The notes: a model not told the origin generated them from the letters alone. A DNA stretch of 64,000 nt from Salinivirgaceae bacterium (GCA_017617355.1 JAFZWI010000023.1:1-64000), one strand, 5' to 3'; numbered from the stretch's first letter, positions 44,927-54,728 are shown. A program made the numbers and translations.

Positions 44927-46126
44927 TTAGTTTTTAATTCGAGCCAGCCAATCCTGAGGATTTAACTTCTGATTTTCCTTCCAAATCTGGAATTGAAGAA
45001 CCGATTTGTTTCCGTCTTCCCTATCAGTAAATATTTTACCGATAGTCTGCTTAGTTTTAACTTTATCGCCTTGTTTAACAAATACTTCTGAAAGATTTGA
45101 ATAAACAGACAAGTAATTACCATGACGAATTATAACAGTTTTATGCGCCCCAGGTATAACAAAAACTCGTGTGACGTCGCCGTCAAATACTGAACGTATG
45201 TAAGAATCCTCAGTAGTTGAAATATCTATGCCATCGTTTCGAATGAAAACACCTTTAAGAACAGGATGTGGATTTTCCCCGAAAAATCCAGTAATGACAC
45301 CTCGCTCAGTAGGCCAAGGAAGCTTGCTTTTGTTACTGATAAAGTTGTCGGCAAGTTTCTTTTCTTCAGGAGTAAGCTGAAAAACTTTCATATCCGCCTT
45401 TTTCGACTTTTTAAGTTCTTCGGCTATTACTTTCTCAATTTCACTTTGCAACTTGTTTGCCAACTGAACTTGTTCATCAAGTTTCTTTTTAAGTTCAGTT
45501 TTTTGTTTGTCAAGTTGTAGAATCATAACATTTTGGTCAGATTTTTCACGCTTGAGTTCATCTGTTTCCGTCCTATGTTCCGAAAGTAGATTTTCCTTAT
45601 CAGAATGTAATGATTTTAGTTCTGAGAGCTGTTTTTCTATTTCTAATTTAGTTTGTAAAAGTTGTTTTGCTTGAAGCGTACGGTAATTGCTGTATTGTTG
45701 AAGATATTTGATTCGTTTGAATGCTACATTAACATTATCTGATGCCAAAATGAACATCATACGACTGTACTTGTTACGGTTTTTATAATAATGAGTAATG
45801 ATTTTGGCATACTCTTGCTTCAATTCCTCATAATCCTTTTCAAGATTTGATATGAGTTCCTGCTGGTCTGTTATTTTATATTCAATTATTTGAATTTCAT
45901 TATTAATATCAGAGATAATCTTTTCGCGACTTTTGATTTTTGAATTGATTAACAATAATTTGCTATATGAATCTTTCTTGTTTTTTTCTGTTTTTGCAAT
46001 CAATTCATTCGTATAAATAATATCCTTTTCATTTTGGATTTTCTGCCGTTCAAGTTCTTGACGTGACTGAGCGAAAACACAGCAAAAAGAAAACAAAAAA
46101 CAAAGTAAAACACTATATCTCAACAT
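44927..46126 (-). CDS. EnvC-like murein hydrolase activator, M23 domain degenerate
   Basis: A 399-residue exported protein. The signal peptide ends near VFAQ, residue 20, and a long coiled coil covers about 22-255. An M23/LytM domain fills about 275-395. Zinc-binding residues of active M23 peptidases are missing: the HxxxD position reads NDGID and the late HxH position reads LQFQIW. It therefore most likely activates amidases during septum splitting, as E. coli EnvC does, rather than cutting peptidoglycan. It overlaps the DUF4292 gene by 14 bases. Confidence 0.85.
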   Translation of the reverse strand: MLRYSVLLCFLFSFCCVFAQSRQELERQKIQNEKDIIYTNELIAKTEKNKKDSYSKLLLINSKIKSREKIISDINNEIQIIEYKITDQQELISNLEKDYEELKQEYAKIITHYYKNRNKYSRMMFILASDNVNVAFKRIKYLQQYSNYRTLQAKQLLQTKLEIEKQLSELKSLHSDKENLLSEHRTETDELKREKSDQNVMILQLDKQKTELKKKLDEQVQLANKLQSEIEKVIAEELKKSKKADMKVFQLTPEEKKLADNFISNKSKLPWPTERGVITGFFGENPHPVLKGVFIRNDGIDISTTEDSYIRSVFDGDVTRVFVIPGAHKTVIIRHGNYLSVYSNLSEVFVKQGDKVKTKQTIGKIFTDREDGNKSVLQFQIWKENQKLNPQDWLARIKN

Positions 46127-46916
46127 CTTTAATTTCTATCTTTTTATAATTCTCAGTCGACGGCTTAGAATGAATAGAACTTTTGTTTTTTAACAAATCT
46201 ACATTTTCTATATTCATTTTCAGCTCAATGTTTTTCTTATTAAAAGAAGCGACCAAAACAATCTCGGTCGGAAAACTATAGTTGGCAACAAAATTAGAAT
46301 AATTAACTTTTAAATAATTTCCGTCATACGATTTATAATCAACCTTTTCTACATTACCATACGAATCAAATTGTGTTGTAATAAAATAGTTAAAATCGCT
46401 GTCTGGCTTATGTAAGTCATTAACTATGAATTTTTGAAAGTCGGGCAGATAATGACAGTTACTTATCGAAACAGAATTGCCAAAATATGAATTTGAAAAT
46501 ATTGAATAACACAAAGAAAAATCAAAGACGTCAGCAAAATCGGCACAACTGCCTGAATAATATTCCTTGTCAATCTTATTAACGATGAAGACAGAATCAG
46601 TGTTTACATAAAATTGTACTAATTCAATGCCAACTGAATATGATAAAACACTGATATACAAAGAAGAATCATTGAAAACTGAAACTTTACCAACAATTTT
46701 ATTGTCTTTGCCGGCCAGTGACACGACTGATTTAAACTTATATTTTATACTATTAGTAGCAAAAAAATGATGACGCTTTTCTATTTTGGTTTGCAAAGCA
46801 GTCAAATCAGAAACTGGGCGTGTATTTGTTATTGATTTTGAACAAGATGTTATCAAAATGACTAAAAAAAACGCCAATGTTCTATTCAATGTATTTATGA
46901 TTAGCGATTTTCTCAT
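46113..46916 (-). CDS. DUF4292 lipoprotein (LolB-like)
   Basis: A 267-residue predicted lipoprotein with lipobox LITSC (Cys25). The mature part looks like an incomplete beta-barrel of the LolA/LolB type, with repeated amphipathic strands (VVSLAGKDNKIVGKVSVFNDSS and later). Members of DUF4292 are conserved in Bacteroidetes beside EnvC-like and TPR genes, as here. A role in moving lipoproteins or lipids to the outer membrane is plausible but unproven. It overlaps the TPR gene by 35 bases and the EnvC-like gene by 14. Confidence 0.78.
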   Translation of the reverse strand: MRKSLIINTLNRTLAFFLVILITSCSKSITNTRPVSDLTALQTKIEKRHHFFATNSIKYKFKSVVSLAGKDNKIVGKVSVFNDSSLYISVLSYSVGIELVQFYVNTDSVFIVNKIDKEYYSGSCADFADVFDFSLCYSIFSNSYFGNSVSISNCHYLPDFQKFIVNDLHKPDSDFNYFITTQFDSYGNVEKVDYKSYDGNYLKVNYSNFVANYSFPTEIVLVASFNKKNIELKMNIENVDLLKNKSSIHSKPSTENYKKIEIKDVEI

Positions 46917-48597
46917 TCAGTTTTGTATTATCCTGTCCTACTCCAATTTTACTTGCCCTTATCCATTGCTCAATTGCCTGGTCAATGTCGTTGTTAAAAT
47001 ATAAAATATCACCATAATGCTCAATAATAACAGCACTGCGTGTTCTATCATAATTGACAGCTTTTTCGATATATTTCAACGCATCGGTATAATTCTCCAT
47101 TTGAAAAAGAATCCATGCGTAGGTATCAAGATATGTTGAATTTTCAGGTTCCTTACGAATAGTTTTGAACGACATCTGCTCAGCTTTTTCAAGGTTTGTC
47201 TTGTCAAGCGACAAATAGTAACTATAGTTGTTTAGAACCATAACATTATCAGGCTCAATTTCAAGAAATTTGTCAAAATAGCTATAAGCGATATCTTTAT
47301 TAGAAAGCTTGTAATTTACTTCACCAAGGAACGACAGAAAATCTGGCTGTAATGGGTCATCTTTAGAAATAATCTTATAGCCAAATTCCAATGAGGTTTT
47401 AGCCTTTTCTATTTTAGACAACTGAAAAGCGCTAATGCCATTCAGTAAATAAAGAAATGGCATATTGGGAAAATATTCAATGGCCTCGCTGCTGTGTTTA
47501 AACATCGAAATCCAATCAACCATTTGGTTGTCAATCAGTAGAATTTGCTCCCATATCTGATATTTGTCTTTCCGTTTTTCTATTACATTTTGCAAAGCAG
47601 TCCGAGCAATATCAATATTTCCCAAACTCATTTGAAAATTGGCATAAATGGTATTTACATCCGGGTCGTTTGGGTAATTTTTAACAAGTATCTCGCATAA
47701 TTGAAATAACTTATCAAGTTCTTCTGGCGAATTGGTATGCTGCGTTTGCATCACCAGGATATTGACTTTTACATCGGAAGGAACATCACGCGACGGAAAG
47801 GCTTTAAATAGCTCCGAATACATGTTGTCATAATCATTCATTATCTGATAACAGCCAGCCAAACCAATATGAGAAAATCCGTCGTTGGGATTAATTTTCA
47901 AAATATCGTTATATGTCGATATTGAAGTTTTTATGTCATTGGTTTGCAGATAGAAATCAGCCAACAAGCGTTTGTAATGCAGGTCATCGGGAAAAGCGAA
48001 AACAAGTTTTTCTAATTCGGCTGCAGCTTTCTTTTTCTTATTGAGTCTTAAATAAATATTCTTCTTTTGGATAGATACAGCCTCATCAATGCCGAATTTG
48101 TTTTCAATCTTATTGTAAATATCCAACACTCCATTCAAATCGTTGTCTTCAAGATAAACATCGGCAAGTGCCAAATAAAAGTCAAACTCGTTAGGTTTTT
48201 GATTTATAAGTGTTTGGAATATGTTTTTTGCCTTGTCGAAATGATTATTCAAACTGTAAATGGTTCCAGCCAAATACATATACCATTCATTATCAGGAGA
48301 AAGCAAAAGACACTTGTCAATATACTCTTCTGAGAGTATTAATTCATTCTTTTTAAGATAAATGGCGGCCAAACGATAAAGAATGAAAGGATTATCGGGC
48401 TTTTGGCTCAAACAAAGTTGATAATAGTTTTCGGCCAAATCGAAGTTTTCATCAAGAAAACATTTATCGGCCTCAAAGAAATTGTAAGAGTAATTTATCT
48501 CATCATCGAACAAAAAGACCTCAGATTCATTGTTTTGAGCAAATGAAACGAATGAAAAAAACAACAATAATAAAACTGAAGAAAGTCTTTTATTCAT
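46882..48597 (-). CDS. Exported tetratricopeptide-repeat protein
   Basis: A 571-residue protein with a signal peptide (cleavage after FAQ, about residue 21). It is then almost wholly TPR: at least ten units of about 34 residues with the W/L-G/A/S-Y-A-P pattern, for example PFILYRLAAIYLKKNELILSEEYIDKCL. It is probably periplasmic or outer-membrane-attached and likely a scaffold. The last repeats read LDTYAWILFQMENYTDALKYIEKAV. It is next to dut (3 bases apart) and overlaps the DUF4292 lipoprotein, which suggests that the two work together. Confidence 0.82.
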   Translation of the reverse strand: MNKRLSSVLLLLFFSFVSFAQNNESEVFLFDDEINYSYNFFEADKCFLDENFDLAENYYQLCLSQKPDNPFILYRLAAIYLKKNELILSEEYIDKCLLLSPDNEWYMYLAGTIYSLNNHFDKAKNIFQTLINQKPNEFDFYLALADVYLEDNDLNGVLDIYNKIENKFGIDEAVSIQKKNIYLRLNKKKKAAAELEKLVFAFPDDLHYKRLLADFYLQTNDIKTSISTYNDILKINPNDGFSHIGLAGCYQIMNDYDNMYSELFKAFPSRDVPSDVKVNILVMQTQHTNSPEELDKLFQLCEILVKNYPNDPDVNTIYANFQMSLGNIDIARTALQNVIEKRKDKYQIWEQILLIDNQMVDWISMFKHSSEAIEYFPNMPFLYLLNGISAFQLSKIEKAKTSLEFGYKIISKDDPLQPDFLSFLGEVNYKLSNKDIAYSYFDKFLEIEPDNVMVLNNYSYYLSLDKTNLEKAEQMSFKTIRKEPENSTYLDTYAWILFQMENYTDALKYIEKAVNYDRTRSAVIIEHYGDILYFNNDIDQAIEQWIRASKIGVGQDNTKLNEKIANHKYIE

Positions 48598-48600
48598 CTT

Positions 48601-49032
48601 CTACTTACCTGTGTGACCAAAGCCGCCGGCACCGCGTTCTGTCTCGTTAATCTCTTCAACTTCAACAAAATCAACCTTTTCGTGTTTTGCTATAACCATT
48701 TGGCAGATACGTTCACCAGACTTTATTGTAAAATCGGCGTTACTCAAATTGATAAGAATCACCTTAATCTCGCCACGATAATCAGCATCAATTGTGCCAG
48801 GCGAGTTCAGAACTGTAATTCCACTTTTTATTGCTAATCCGCTACGAGGGCGAATCTGAGCTTCGTATCCGTCAGGCAACTCAATATAAAGTCCTGTCGG
48901 AATAAGTTTGCGTTCAAACGGTTTTAAAATGATGTCAGCATCGATAAAAGCACGCAAATCCATTCCGGCCGAACTTGCTGTCTCGTAAGCCGGCAATTGG
49001 TTATCTGACTTATTTATAATCTTTACATGCAT
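48601..49032 (-). CDS. dut: Deoxyuridine 5'-triphosphate nucleotidohydrolase
   Basis: Hydrolyses dUTP to dUMP, keeping uracil out of DNA and feeding dTMP synthesis. The 143-residue trimeric enzyme shows all five motifs: AGMDLRA at 22-28, PRSGLA at 62-67, [10 protein letters not shown] at 79-88 with the catalytic Asp and the uracil-stacking Tyr, GERICQ at 106-111, and the C-terminal GGFGHTGK. It lies in the leftward envelope operon and overlaps the flippase gene by 10 bases. Confidence 0.96.
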   Translation of the reverse strand: MHVKIINKSDNQLPAYETASSAGMDLRAFIDADIILKPFERKLIPTGLYIELPDGYEAQIRPRSGLAIKSGITVLNSPGTIDADYRGEIKVILINLSNADFTIKSGERICQMVIAKHEKVDFVEVEEINETERGAGGFGHTGK

Positions 49033-50486
49033 AATAGTTTCTTAATTTTTTTCCGCTCAAAATAATACAAAATGCCGATATAAAACAGCATAAACAGCGT
49101 ACTTACTGAAAGCGATGTTATTATATTATTGAAAATGAATAATTTTCTGATATAAAGAAAAATAACAGCCAAAACAATGTAAGCCAAAATCTTCCCAACA
49201 TTGTACCCGACTGGATAAACCTTGCGGCCCCAGAAGTATGAAACAACAACCATAACAAAATAGCAAGCGATTGTTGCAATAGCCGAACCCAAATATCCGA
49301 TTTTTGGTATAAGTAAAATATTAAGAATAAGCGTGATAGCAACACCTATAAGCGAAATAACAGCTCCGCAGTAAGTCTTGTTGTTGATTTTGTACCAAAC
49401 CGACAAATTGTAATAAATGCCTAAGAACATATTCGCCAAAAGAATAACAGGCACAATGGCAAGACCAACATGGAACTTGCTACCAATGAAATATTTAAAT
49501 ACATCAATGTACATTGTTACCATTAGGAAAATCAGCAAGCAGAAGATGACGAAATAATCCATTACCACACGATACGACTCTTTAGCGTCAGTTGAAACTG
49601 ATTTTTTGAAAAAGAAAGGTTCGGCCGCATAATTGAACATCTGAATGAAAATGGTCATCAAAACAGCCAGCTTATAGTTACCAGAATAAATACCTACCTG
49701 CTCAAGAGCATTCAAATCGTTAGATGACAAATATTTAATAAAGATTTTATCTGACACATCGTTTATCACACCGGCAATTCCAATAACAATCAGCGGCCAG
49801 GTGTAATTAAGCATCATAAGATATTTCTTAGGTGAAATGTCAAACCTAAAGCTGCGATATTCAGGAAGAACAAGAAGGAAAGTAACAGTTGACGCCACCA
49901 TGTTGCTGATGAAAGCGTAACCTATATTGATGTCAGGATTATAAAAAGAAGCAAGCGTTTCATTTTCAGAATCTTTACAAATAACAAAGAAGAAAATGTT
50001 AAGCAGAATGTTGACCGAAACGTTTATCAGCTTTATGATAGAAAATTTAAGTGCACGGTTCTGGTTTCTCATTCGGGCAAAAGGAATCGATGTTATAACA
50101 TCGAAGAAAATGATGAACGCAAAGCAGACAATATAATTCACATTGTTTTCATACTCAATAACATGCGCAATTCCGTTTTTGAATATAAGTGCAAACGCCA
50201 GAAAAAGAGTGGCAAAAACCGAAGTGCTGAAAACGGCATGGTTATATGTGCTTTGCTCCTCGTCTTTGTTGACACTGTAGCGGAAGTAAGTAGTCTCCAT
50301 TCCATGAATCAGCAACACTAGCAAAAGCGACGAGTAAGCGTAAAGTTCTGAAACAGAGCCATATTGTTCTTCGCTAAATATTCTTGTATAAAAAGGAGTG
50401 AGCAGCAAATAATTGAGCAGCCGCGGAACAATTGTTCCTAAACCATATATCATTGTCTGCCCGGCAAGGCCTTTGAAAAACTTCAT
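49023..50486 (-). CDS. Polysaccharide/lipid-linked oligosaccharide flippase (Wzx/MATE-like)
   Basis: A 487-residue inner-membrane protein with 12-14 hydrophobic helices spread over its length and the N-terminal SQ-type entry [22 protein letters not shown] of the polysaccharide biosynthesis/MurJ-like superfamily. It probably flips undecaprenyl-linked sugars. The substrate is unknown; no glycosyltransferase cluster is nearby. It is the first gene of the operon running down to mnmG, with a TATTTTTG -7 box 24 bases upstream of its ATG. Confidence 0.85.
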   Translation of the reverse strand: MKFFKGLAGQTMIYGLGTIVPRLLNYLLLTPFYTRIFSEEQYGSVSELYAYSSLLLVLLIHGMETTYFRYSVNKDEEQSTYNHAVFSTSVFATLFLAFALIFKNGIAHVIEYENNVNYIVCFAFIIFFDVITSIPFARMRNQNRALKFSIIKLINVSVNILLNIFFFVICKDSENETLASFYNPDINIGYAFISNMVASTVTFLLVLPEYRSFRFDISPKKYLMMLNYTWPLIVIGIAGVINDVSDKIFIKYLSSNDLNALEQVGIYSGNYKLAVLMTIFIQMFNYAAEPFFFKKSVSTDAKESYRVVMDYFVIFCLLIFLMVTMYIDVFKYFIGSKFHVGLAIVPVILLANMFLGIYYNLSVWYKINNKTYCGAVISLIGVAITLILNILLIPKIGYLGSAIATIACYFVMVVVSYFWGRKVYPVGYNVGKILAYIVLAVIFLYIRKLFIFNNIITSLSVSTLFMLFYIGILYYFERKKIKKLLCM

Positions 50487-50509
50487 AAAACAATTAAATC
50501 AGCAGTTTG

Positions 50510-50517
50510 CAAAAATA
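50510..50517 (-). promoter_or_regulatory. -7 box of the nine-gene leftward operon (TATTTTTG)
   Basis: An exact TAnnTTTG match on the minus strand, 24 bases from the flippase ATG. A -33 box at the right distance was not found. Confidence 0.4.
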
Positions 50518-51143
50518 ATAACTCAAGCAAAGCAACAGTTATTGCTGTCGTTAAAAATTGACATATTTTTGATTTCGAAAATCAAGACAAAATTGTCCGC
50601 AGAAAACAAAAAAGCCAGATTTTGTCAACAAAAATCATCACATATTATTTATATATATTGATTTAATTATTTAAAAAATATGATGTATATTATTATCTGT
50701 TGAAATTGTGGAAAGAAACACGGAAAAAAACTTGGATTTTTAAAAGAGACAATTTGAAGAAGCGTATTTAACAATATTATAACAGGTGCTTTAATTAAAA
50801 ATCAAGGTATTATGTATTGGAACAAACAGATTGTTGAAAACTTGAAAGCTGATAAAATTGTTGAAAAACCAAAATGTTAAAAACCAAACAGAGTGTTGAT
50901 TTTTCAAACAAAAAAAGTCCTTGAAAAAATTTGCAAGAACAATATTTTTTATATCCGATTGTTAAAAATAAAAAGCAAGAAAAATTTCATAAAAGAAATA
51001 AACAGCAGTCTTTTTATGATATTAACAATTTAACATAATATTTTAAAATTCATTATCAATCATATACTAAAAATCGGATTCATATAAGATTGAATTTTAA
51101 AAAATTAACCATTGTTAAAAACATCAATAAAAAGCAAAAGGTT

Positions 51144-51151
51144 TATATTTG
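51144..51151 (+). promoter_or_regulatory. -7 box of the DUF3108 gene cluster (TATATTTG)
   Basis: An exact TAnnTTTG match 46 bases before the ATG at 51198, at the right edge of the gene-free gap. Confidence 0.45.
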
Positions 51152-51197
51152 TTTGATTTATAGAAACAAATGATTTTAAAATCGTAACGGAATTAAA

Positions 51198-52019
51198 ATG
51201 AGAATGTTTAGGACACTTTTGATTTCAATATCGATAATAATTTTTTCTGTCGCAAAGAGTTATTCCCAGCAAGAAAACGCATGGCAAGTAGGTGAAAACA
51301 TCAGATTAACGATAGGTTATACTTTAGGTTTTATAGAATTGAAAGCAGCACAGGCAAACATCACAGCAAATGCTTGTAAATATGAAGAAAAAGATGCCGT
51401 CACTCTTGAGATAGGGGCAAAAACAATTAAAGCGTTCAAGGCTTTCAAAGTTCGCGACACTCTCCGGGCAATAGTTGATGCAGAAACAATGGAACCGTAC
51501 TTTACTCAAGTGCAATCGCACGAAGACGATTACTTTGCTTCGTACCAGACCACTTATACGAAAGACGAAAATGGTGAAAATCTTTTACGTATAAAAAAAT
51601 ACAAACGTGACGGCTTGAAAAAGGATACTACAATCAGAAATGAGAAAATGTATTTAGACGTTGTTACCATATTATATGGACTGCGAAATACCGATTTCAG
51701 CAAAATTTATAAAAACCAAAAAATTCCAATGCCGTCGGTTTTTCAAATGGACCTTTATGACCTTTATTGGAGATATGCAGGAAAAGAACTCATAACACTC
51801 AGAAAAGGAGAAACTTACAAATGTTTGAAGATATGTCCTTACTTTGTTGAGGGTGACCTTTTCGATAAAGGTGAGGTTATGACCATTTGGCTTACTGATG
51901 ACCAAAACAAGATACCTATTCTAATAGAATCGAAACTTAAGATAGGCAGCATAAGGGCTGTAATGGAAAATGTAAAAGGAAACAAGTATCCGATGACTTC
52001 AAAGGTTGCAAAACAATAA
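51198..52019 (+). CDS. DUF3108 exported protein, copy 1
   Basis: A 273-residue exported protein with a signal peptide (cleavage after SYSQ, about residue 24) and the beta-rich DUF3108 fold. DUF3108 proteins are periplasmic or outer-membrane-associated and of unknown function. Features shared with the paralogue at 53898 are FKVRDTLRAIVDAETMEPY with a following HEDDYF, and the late PILIESKLKIGSIRA. A tyrosine- and tryptophan-rich middle, YDLYWRYAGKE, is also shared in part. It opens the rightward cluster and is 28 bases from the next gene. Confidence 0.75.
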   Translation: MRMFRTLLISISIIIFSVAKSYSQQENAWQVGENIRLTIGYTLGFIELKAAQANITANACKYEEKDAVTLEIGAKTIKAFKAFKVRDTLRAIVDAETMEPYFTQVQSHEDDYFASYQTTYTKDENGENLLRIKKYKRDGLKKDTTIRNEKMYLDVVTILYGLRNTDFSKIYKNQKIPMPSVFQMDLYDLYWRYAGKELITLRKGETYKCLKICPYFVEGDLFDKGEVMTIWLTDDQNKIPILIESKLKIGSIRAVMENVKGNKYPMTSKVAKQ

Positions 52020-52047
52020 TTAAGTTTGCGACCAAAACAAAATTTAG

Positions 52048-53901
52048 ATGAATTTGAAACACATACAAATAATATCAATCGTATTTGTTTTGTTTATAAC
52101 TGGTTGTGCAAAACAATCGTCACCGGTGGGCGGACCAAAAGATACCGAACCTCCAGTTGCTTTGCGAAGCTCACCTGTCAACTATTCCACAAATTTCAAA
52201 GGCAAAAAATTTATTGTCGAATTTGATGAGTTCATCGATTTGAAGAATGTAAATCAGGAACTTATTGTGTCACCACCGCTCGAAAAAAAGCCGAAGGTTT
52301 TGATGCGTGGAAAGAAAATGGTTGTTACAATAAACAACCAATTGGCCGATAGCACAACATACAACTTCAACTTTTTCAACTCGATAACCGACTTAAACGA
52401 AGGAAATATACTTGAGAATTTTCAGTTTGAGTTTTCGACAGGCAGCTCGTTTGACTCAATATATTTGGGCGGCCGATTGTTGGGTGCTTTTGACTGCAAC
52501 CCAATCGAGAACGCATACATATTGCTTTACAGAAGTTATGACGATTCGATTCCGCGCAAGACAAAACCTGAATGTGTGGGCAAAACCAATAAAGACGGCT
52601 ATTTTATAGTGCCTAATATGCGCGATGTTCCATATTACATTTTTGCGCTTAAAGATATGAATAACAACATGTTATTTGATTTACCGAATGAGGCGATAGC
52701 ATTTTGCGACAGCGTTTTCCGCCCGACATTCAAACCTGCCGAGTTCACTGACACACTGCGCATTATTGAATCAATATCGAAAAACAAAAAAGACACAGTT
52801 TTCCGTGATTCAATCTATACTTATACAGTAATGGTTACTACCATTGACGATATAAAGCTGAATATGTTTACCGAAGAACATAAAATTCAGTATCTGCATG
52901 GCATTTATCGGAAACAAGACAGACTATGTTCCATTGCTTTCAATAGTGAACTCGACGAATCGTTCTCATTCAAATTGATTTCAGATTCAACTTATAGTGA
53001 AAACTGGTATCAGATTGAGGGAGAGCAACCCACCGATTCAGTAGTGTTTTGGATAACCGATTCGACAATCTATAAGAAAGACACAATAAAAATTGCTGTA
53101 AGTTATTTAATGACAGACACAGTTGATTATGTCAGAACCGATACGCTTGATTTTATTTTCGACAGCAAGCAAGCCAATAAAGAAAAGGCCAGCAAGGATA
53201 AAAAGAAACGAGGAAACAATTTGTTGACAAAAATAATAGGCGAAGAAAACACTGATAATGCTGACAAAGAAGAAAAAAGAAAAGAATCGGAATTGAAAAT
53301 AAACCACAATATGAAGGAAGATTTCGATTTGAATCAACCAGTAAAACTTACAATGAAATATCCTATAAAACACTATTCGGCTGAAAATGTGAAATTTGTA
53401 AGAAAGGAAGAGGAAAATGAATATAAAGTTGATTTCACAATAGAAAAAGACAGCGTCAGCGACCGGATATTTAATTTGAAATTCAGTCCCAAAGAGGCGT
53501 CAAAATATTATGTAGAAATACCAGAAGGCTCGTTTACAGATATTTACGGCAACACTAACGACACTCTTAAAACAGAGTTTTTTACACGTGGTTCCGAGTA
53601 TTACAGTAGCATAATAATGAACCTAAGTGGAGTGAAAAACCCGAATTGTATTTTACAATTGCTCAATGCCAAAGAAAAAGTGCTTGAAGAACATAAAGTT
53701 ACAGGCAATACAACAATCACTATCAATTATTTGTCGCCCGGAACCTACAAATGCAAACTAATTTACGATGATAATGGTAATGGAGTTTGGGATACAGGCA
53801 ATTACAAAGAACGTAGACAACCTGAAAAAGTATTCTACTTTGGTAGAAATATTGAGACAAAATCAGGTTGGGATATGGAATACACTTGGATTGTTGAATG
53901 A
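52048..53901 (+). CDS. Ig-like (Big_5/SbsA) lipoprotein
   Basis: A 617-residue predicted lipoprotein with lipobox FITGC (Cys20). The mature start SSPVGGPKDTEPP is conserved in this Bacteroidetes family, and the first Big_5/SbsA Ig-like domain lies at about 28-130. A carboxypeptidase-regulatory-like segment (FIVPNMRDVPYYIFALKDMNNN region) follows at about 140-225. A Lys/Asp-rich, low-complexity linker lies at about 370-420, and the last part ends with a second such fold containing YDDNGNGVWDTG, likely a Ca2+-binding loop. It sits between two DUF3108 genes, overlapping the second by 4 bases, so the three are probably made together. Confidence 0.75.
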   Translation: MNLKHIQIISIVFVLFITGCAKQSSPVGGPKDTEPPVALRSSPVNYSTNFKGKKFIVEFDEFIDLKNVNQELIVSPPLEKKPKVLMRGKKMVVTINNQLADSTTYNFNFFNSITDLNEGNILENFQFEFSTGSSFDSIYLGGRLLGAFDCNPIENAYILLYRSYDDSIPRKTKPECVGKTNKDGYFIVPNMRDVPYYIFALKDMNNNMLFDLPNEAIAFCDSVFRPTFKPAEFTDTLRIIESISKNKKDTVFRDSIYTYTVMVTTIDDIKLNMFTEEHKIQYLHGIYRKQDRLCSIAFNSELDESFSFKLISDSTYSENWYQIEGEQPTDSVVFWITDSTIYKKDTIKIAVSYLMTDTVDYVRTDTLDFIFDSKQANKEKASKDKKKRGNNLLTKIIGEENTDNADKEEKRKESELKINHNMKEDFDLNQPVKLTMKYPIKHYSAENVKFVRKEEENEYKVDFTIEKDSVSDRIFNLKFSPKEASKYYVEIPEGSFTDIYGNTNDTLKTEFFTRGSEYYSSIIMNLSGVKNPNCILQLLNAKEKVLEEHKVTGNTTITINYLSPGTYKCKLIYDDNGNGVWDTGNYKERRQPEKVFYFGRNIETKSGWDMEYTWIVE

Positions 53902-54701
53902 TGTGTAAAAAAGCGATAGTTTTTTTTCTGTGCCTCTTGCCGCTATTTGCTCATCCGCAGTTTAATTACAACTACGGAAAATTCAAGCCGGGAGAGTCGT
54001 TCACTCTAGATATTTATTACAACTGGGGCTTCATCTGGCTGAATGCAGGTTGGGCAAAATTCGAAATAAGAGACACATTATATAATAAAACAAAGGCGCT
54101 CCATTTGTACAGCACTGGCGCGACAAATCCGGGCTACGACTGGTTTTTCAAAGTTCGCGATACATATGAGGCTATAGTGGAACCTAACGAATACCGGCCA
54201 TATTGGTTCCGATGCAACACACACGAAGGTAGTTTTTGGGATAAAGAGGAGGCCGTTTTTAATTATGCCGACAGCATAGCCATAACCAAAACTGAAACAG
54301 CCAAAAGAGCTTACGGAATAGACACTATCAAAATAAACAGGCAAGTAACCGATTTGGTTTCAGCAATATACATCTGCAGGTCTATCGATTTCAAAAATAT
54401 AAAAGTAAACCAGCAAGTGCCGATACCAGTGATTGTTGGAAACAAATTTTATAATCTGCATATCAGATATTTAGGAAAAGAAGATGTAACAGACCGCAAC
54501 GAAAAAACTCACACTTGTCGGAAATTTGCAGTGATGATGGTTAGCGGCACAATTTTCAACGGTGGCGAAGACCTTGTTGCCTGGGTTACTGCTGATGACA
54601 AGTGTGTTCCGATACTTGTTCAGGCCAAAATTGCTGTTGGGTCGATAAAAGCATTTTTGTCAAAATACGAAGAAAACGCATACAAAAACGAAAAAAAATA
54701 G
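53898..54701 (+). CDS. DUF3108 exported protein, copy 2
   Basis: A 267-residue paralogue of the 51198 product. A signal peptide ends near FAHPQ, residue 21, and KFKPGESFTLDIYYNWGFIWLNAG follows, corresponding to ENIRLTIGYTLGFIELKA in copy 1. FKVRDTYEAIVEPNEYRPY and THEGSFW also align with copy 1, as does PILVQAKIAVGSIKAF. The ATG overlaps the TGA of the Ig-like lipoprotein (ATGA), a translational coupling signal. Function unknown. Confidence 0.78.
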   Translation: MMCKKAIVFFLCLLPLFAHPQFNYNYGKFKPGESFTLDIYYNWGFIWLNAGWAKFEIRDTLYNKTKALHLYSTGATNPGYDWFFKVRDTYEAIVEPNEYRPYWFRCNTHEGSFWDKEEAVFNYADSIAITKTETAKRAYGIDTIKINRQVTDLVSAIYICRSIDFKNIKVNQQVPIPVIVGNKFYNLHIRYLGKEDVTDRNEKTHTCRKFAVMMVSGTIFNGGEDLVAWVTADDKCVPILVQAKIAVGSIKAFLSKYEENAYKNEKK

Positions 54702-54720
54702 AAAAACCGCCAAAACATTC

Positions 54721-54728
54721 TATTTTTG
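54721..54728 (+). promoter_or_regulatory. ftsX -7 box (TATTTTTG)
   Basis: An exact TAnnTTTG match 21 bases upstream of the ftsX ATG at 54749. It supports this short start over the longer frame. Confidence 0.45.

Larger units (their letters stand above)
50487..51197. other. 711-bp A+T-rich gene-free gap, candidate replication origin
   Basis: No credible gene lies here. Base composition is very A/T-rich, more than any other gap in the window. Nonamers close to a DnaA box occur repeatedly in one orientation: TGTTGAAAT at 50698, TGTGGAAAG at 50707, TGTTGAAAA at 50832 and 50859, and TGTTAAAAA at 50875, 50960 and 51113. The first three types match the reverse complement of TTATCCACA at about 6-7 of 9 positions. 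Genes run leftward for 11.5 kb on one side and rightward for 12.8 kb on the other. This fits an origin but could be an ordinary divergent promoter region. Confidence 0.4.

Noticed and set aside
50413-50661. 82-codon frame in the gap before the DUF3108 cluster
   Set aside because: Overlaps the start of the flippase gene on the other strand and has no domain or signal; low-complexity Lys-rich tail.
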